Assembly: GCA_009760855.2 (NCBI GenBank)
Contig: WPIO01000043.1
Location: forward strand, 3,157,501 to 3,177,500
Length of the DNA: 20,000 bases
DNA from: Cristatella mucedo
Taxonomy: Eukaryota; Bryozoa; Phylactolaemata; Cristatellidae
Reading direction: 5' to 3'
Shown here: one piece after another, positions 19,820 to 20,000 of the stretch
How positions within the stretch are numbered: position 1 is the stretch's first letter
Layout: the number at the start of each line of letters is the position of its first letter
Position numbers and translations under genes: made by a program
Notes under the pieces: generated by a model
Databases searched by the model: none
The model's input: only the letters and a program-made list of their open reading frames with translations
What the model was told of the DNA's origin: nothing

Positions 19820-19860
19820 AGAACCCAGATATAACTAAATCTCTTTCTAGGCATGTTGAA
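19820..19860 (-). mobile_element. Fragment of the LINE-type 3' tail
   Basis: GAACCCAGATATAACTAAAT followed by CTCTTTCTAGGCATGTTG matches GAGAACTCAATCTCTTTCTAGGCACTTT of 12464-12490 with substitutions and a short insertion. Confidence 0.5.
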
Positions 19861-19920
19861 TATGCTGGAACGGAAGTACTAATTTAGCCCACACCGGCTG
19901 CCTGTCTCGTGAGTTACTAC

Positions 19921-19934
19921 GGGGGGGGGGGGGG
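19921..19934. repeat. Poly-G run
   Basis: A homopolymeric run of G, continuing as GAGGGAGGGTGGGAGG to about 19950, a G-quadruplex-compatible pattern. Confidence 0.95.
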
Positions 19935-20000
19935 AGGGAGGGTGGGAGGACGCCTAGCCCCGACCTCTACATTTACATGCAGGTATTGAAAATTTATTTG

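Overview
The window looks like nuclear DNA from an animal, most likely an invertebrate. It is mostly non-coding, contains very long dinucleotide microsatellites, and is littered with decayed non-LTR retrotransposon ends and tRNA-derived SINEs. No bacterial-style gene layout, operon, CRISPR array or intact mobile-element gene is visible. The phylum cannot be fixed from the sequence.

Only one gene can be supported: two consecutive coding exons, on the + strand, of an adenosylhomocysteinase-like protein of the AHCYL1/AHCYL2 (IRBIT) type. The upstream exon (2200-2287) encodes the family signature FGRREIEIAEQ and ends one base into a codon. The downstream exon (18715-18887) begins with the two bases that complete that codon and continues with EMPGLM and [10 protein letters not shown], ending in NIYSTQ. 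The splice sites and phases agree, so nearly the whole window is a single intron of about 16.4 kb. Earlier and later exons must lie outside the window or were not recognised.

Layout: 1-90 is a SINE fragment. 602-1195 holds a GT microsatellite and a LINE 3' fragment on the - strand. 2200-2287 is the first exon. 2384-4157 is rich in CT and GT microsatellites. 4751-4806 is a 14-bp tandem repeat. 5165-5365 is a SINE. 5900-6360 is a tRNA-like SINE next to a second LINE fragment. 8100-8419 is a GA-rich tract. 9030-10110 contains SINE remnants and CAG repeats. 11365-11578 is a microsatellite block bounded by 17-bp inverted repeats. 11730-12740 holds two related LINE 3' ends. 14284-14640 holds a SINE and a tandem duplication. 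15060-16060 is GC- and CpG-rich with a hairpin. 17240-18490 has a G-rich tandem repeat and two LINE reverse-transcriptase C-terminal remnants. 18715-18887 is the second exon. 19150-19860 carries another SINE and two more LINE tails.

The repeats form two connected groups. A tRNA-derived SINE family recurs at least four times on both strands with a shared body and tail. A LINE-type 3' tail recurs six times on both strands. One tRNA-headed element (5900-6036) carries that same LINE tail, which suggests a SINE-LINE partnership.
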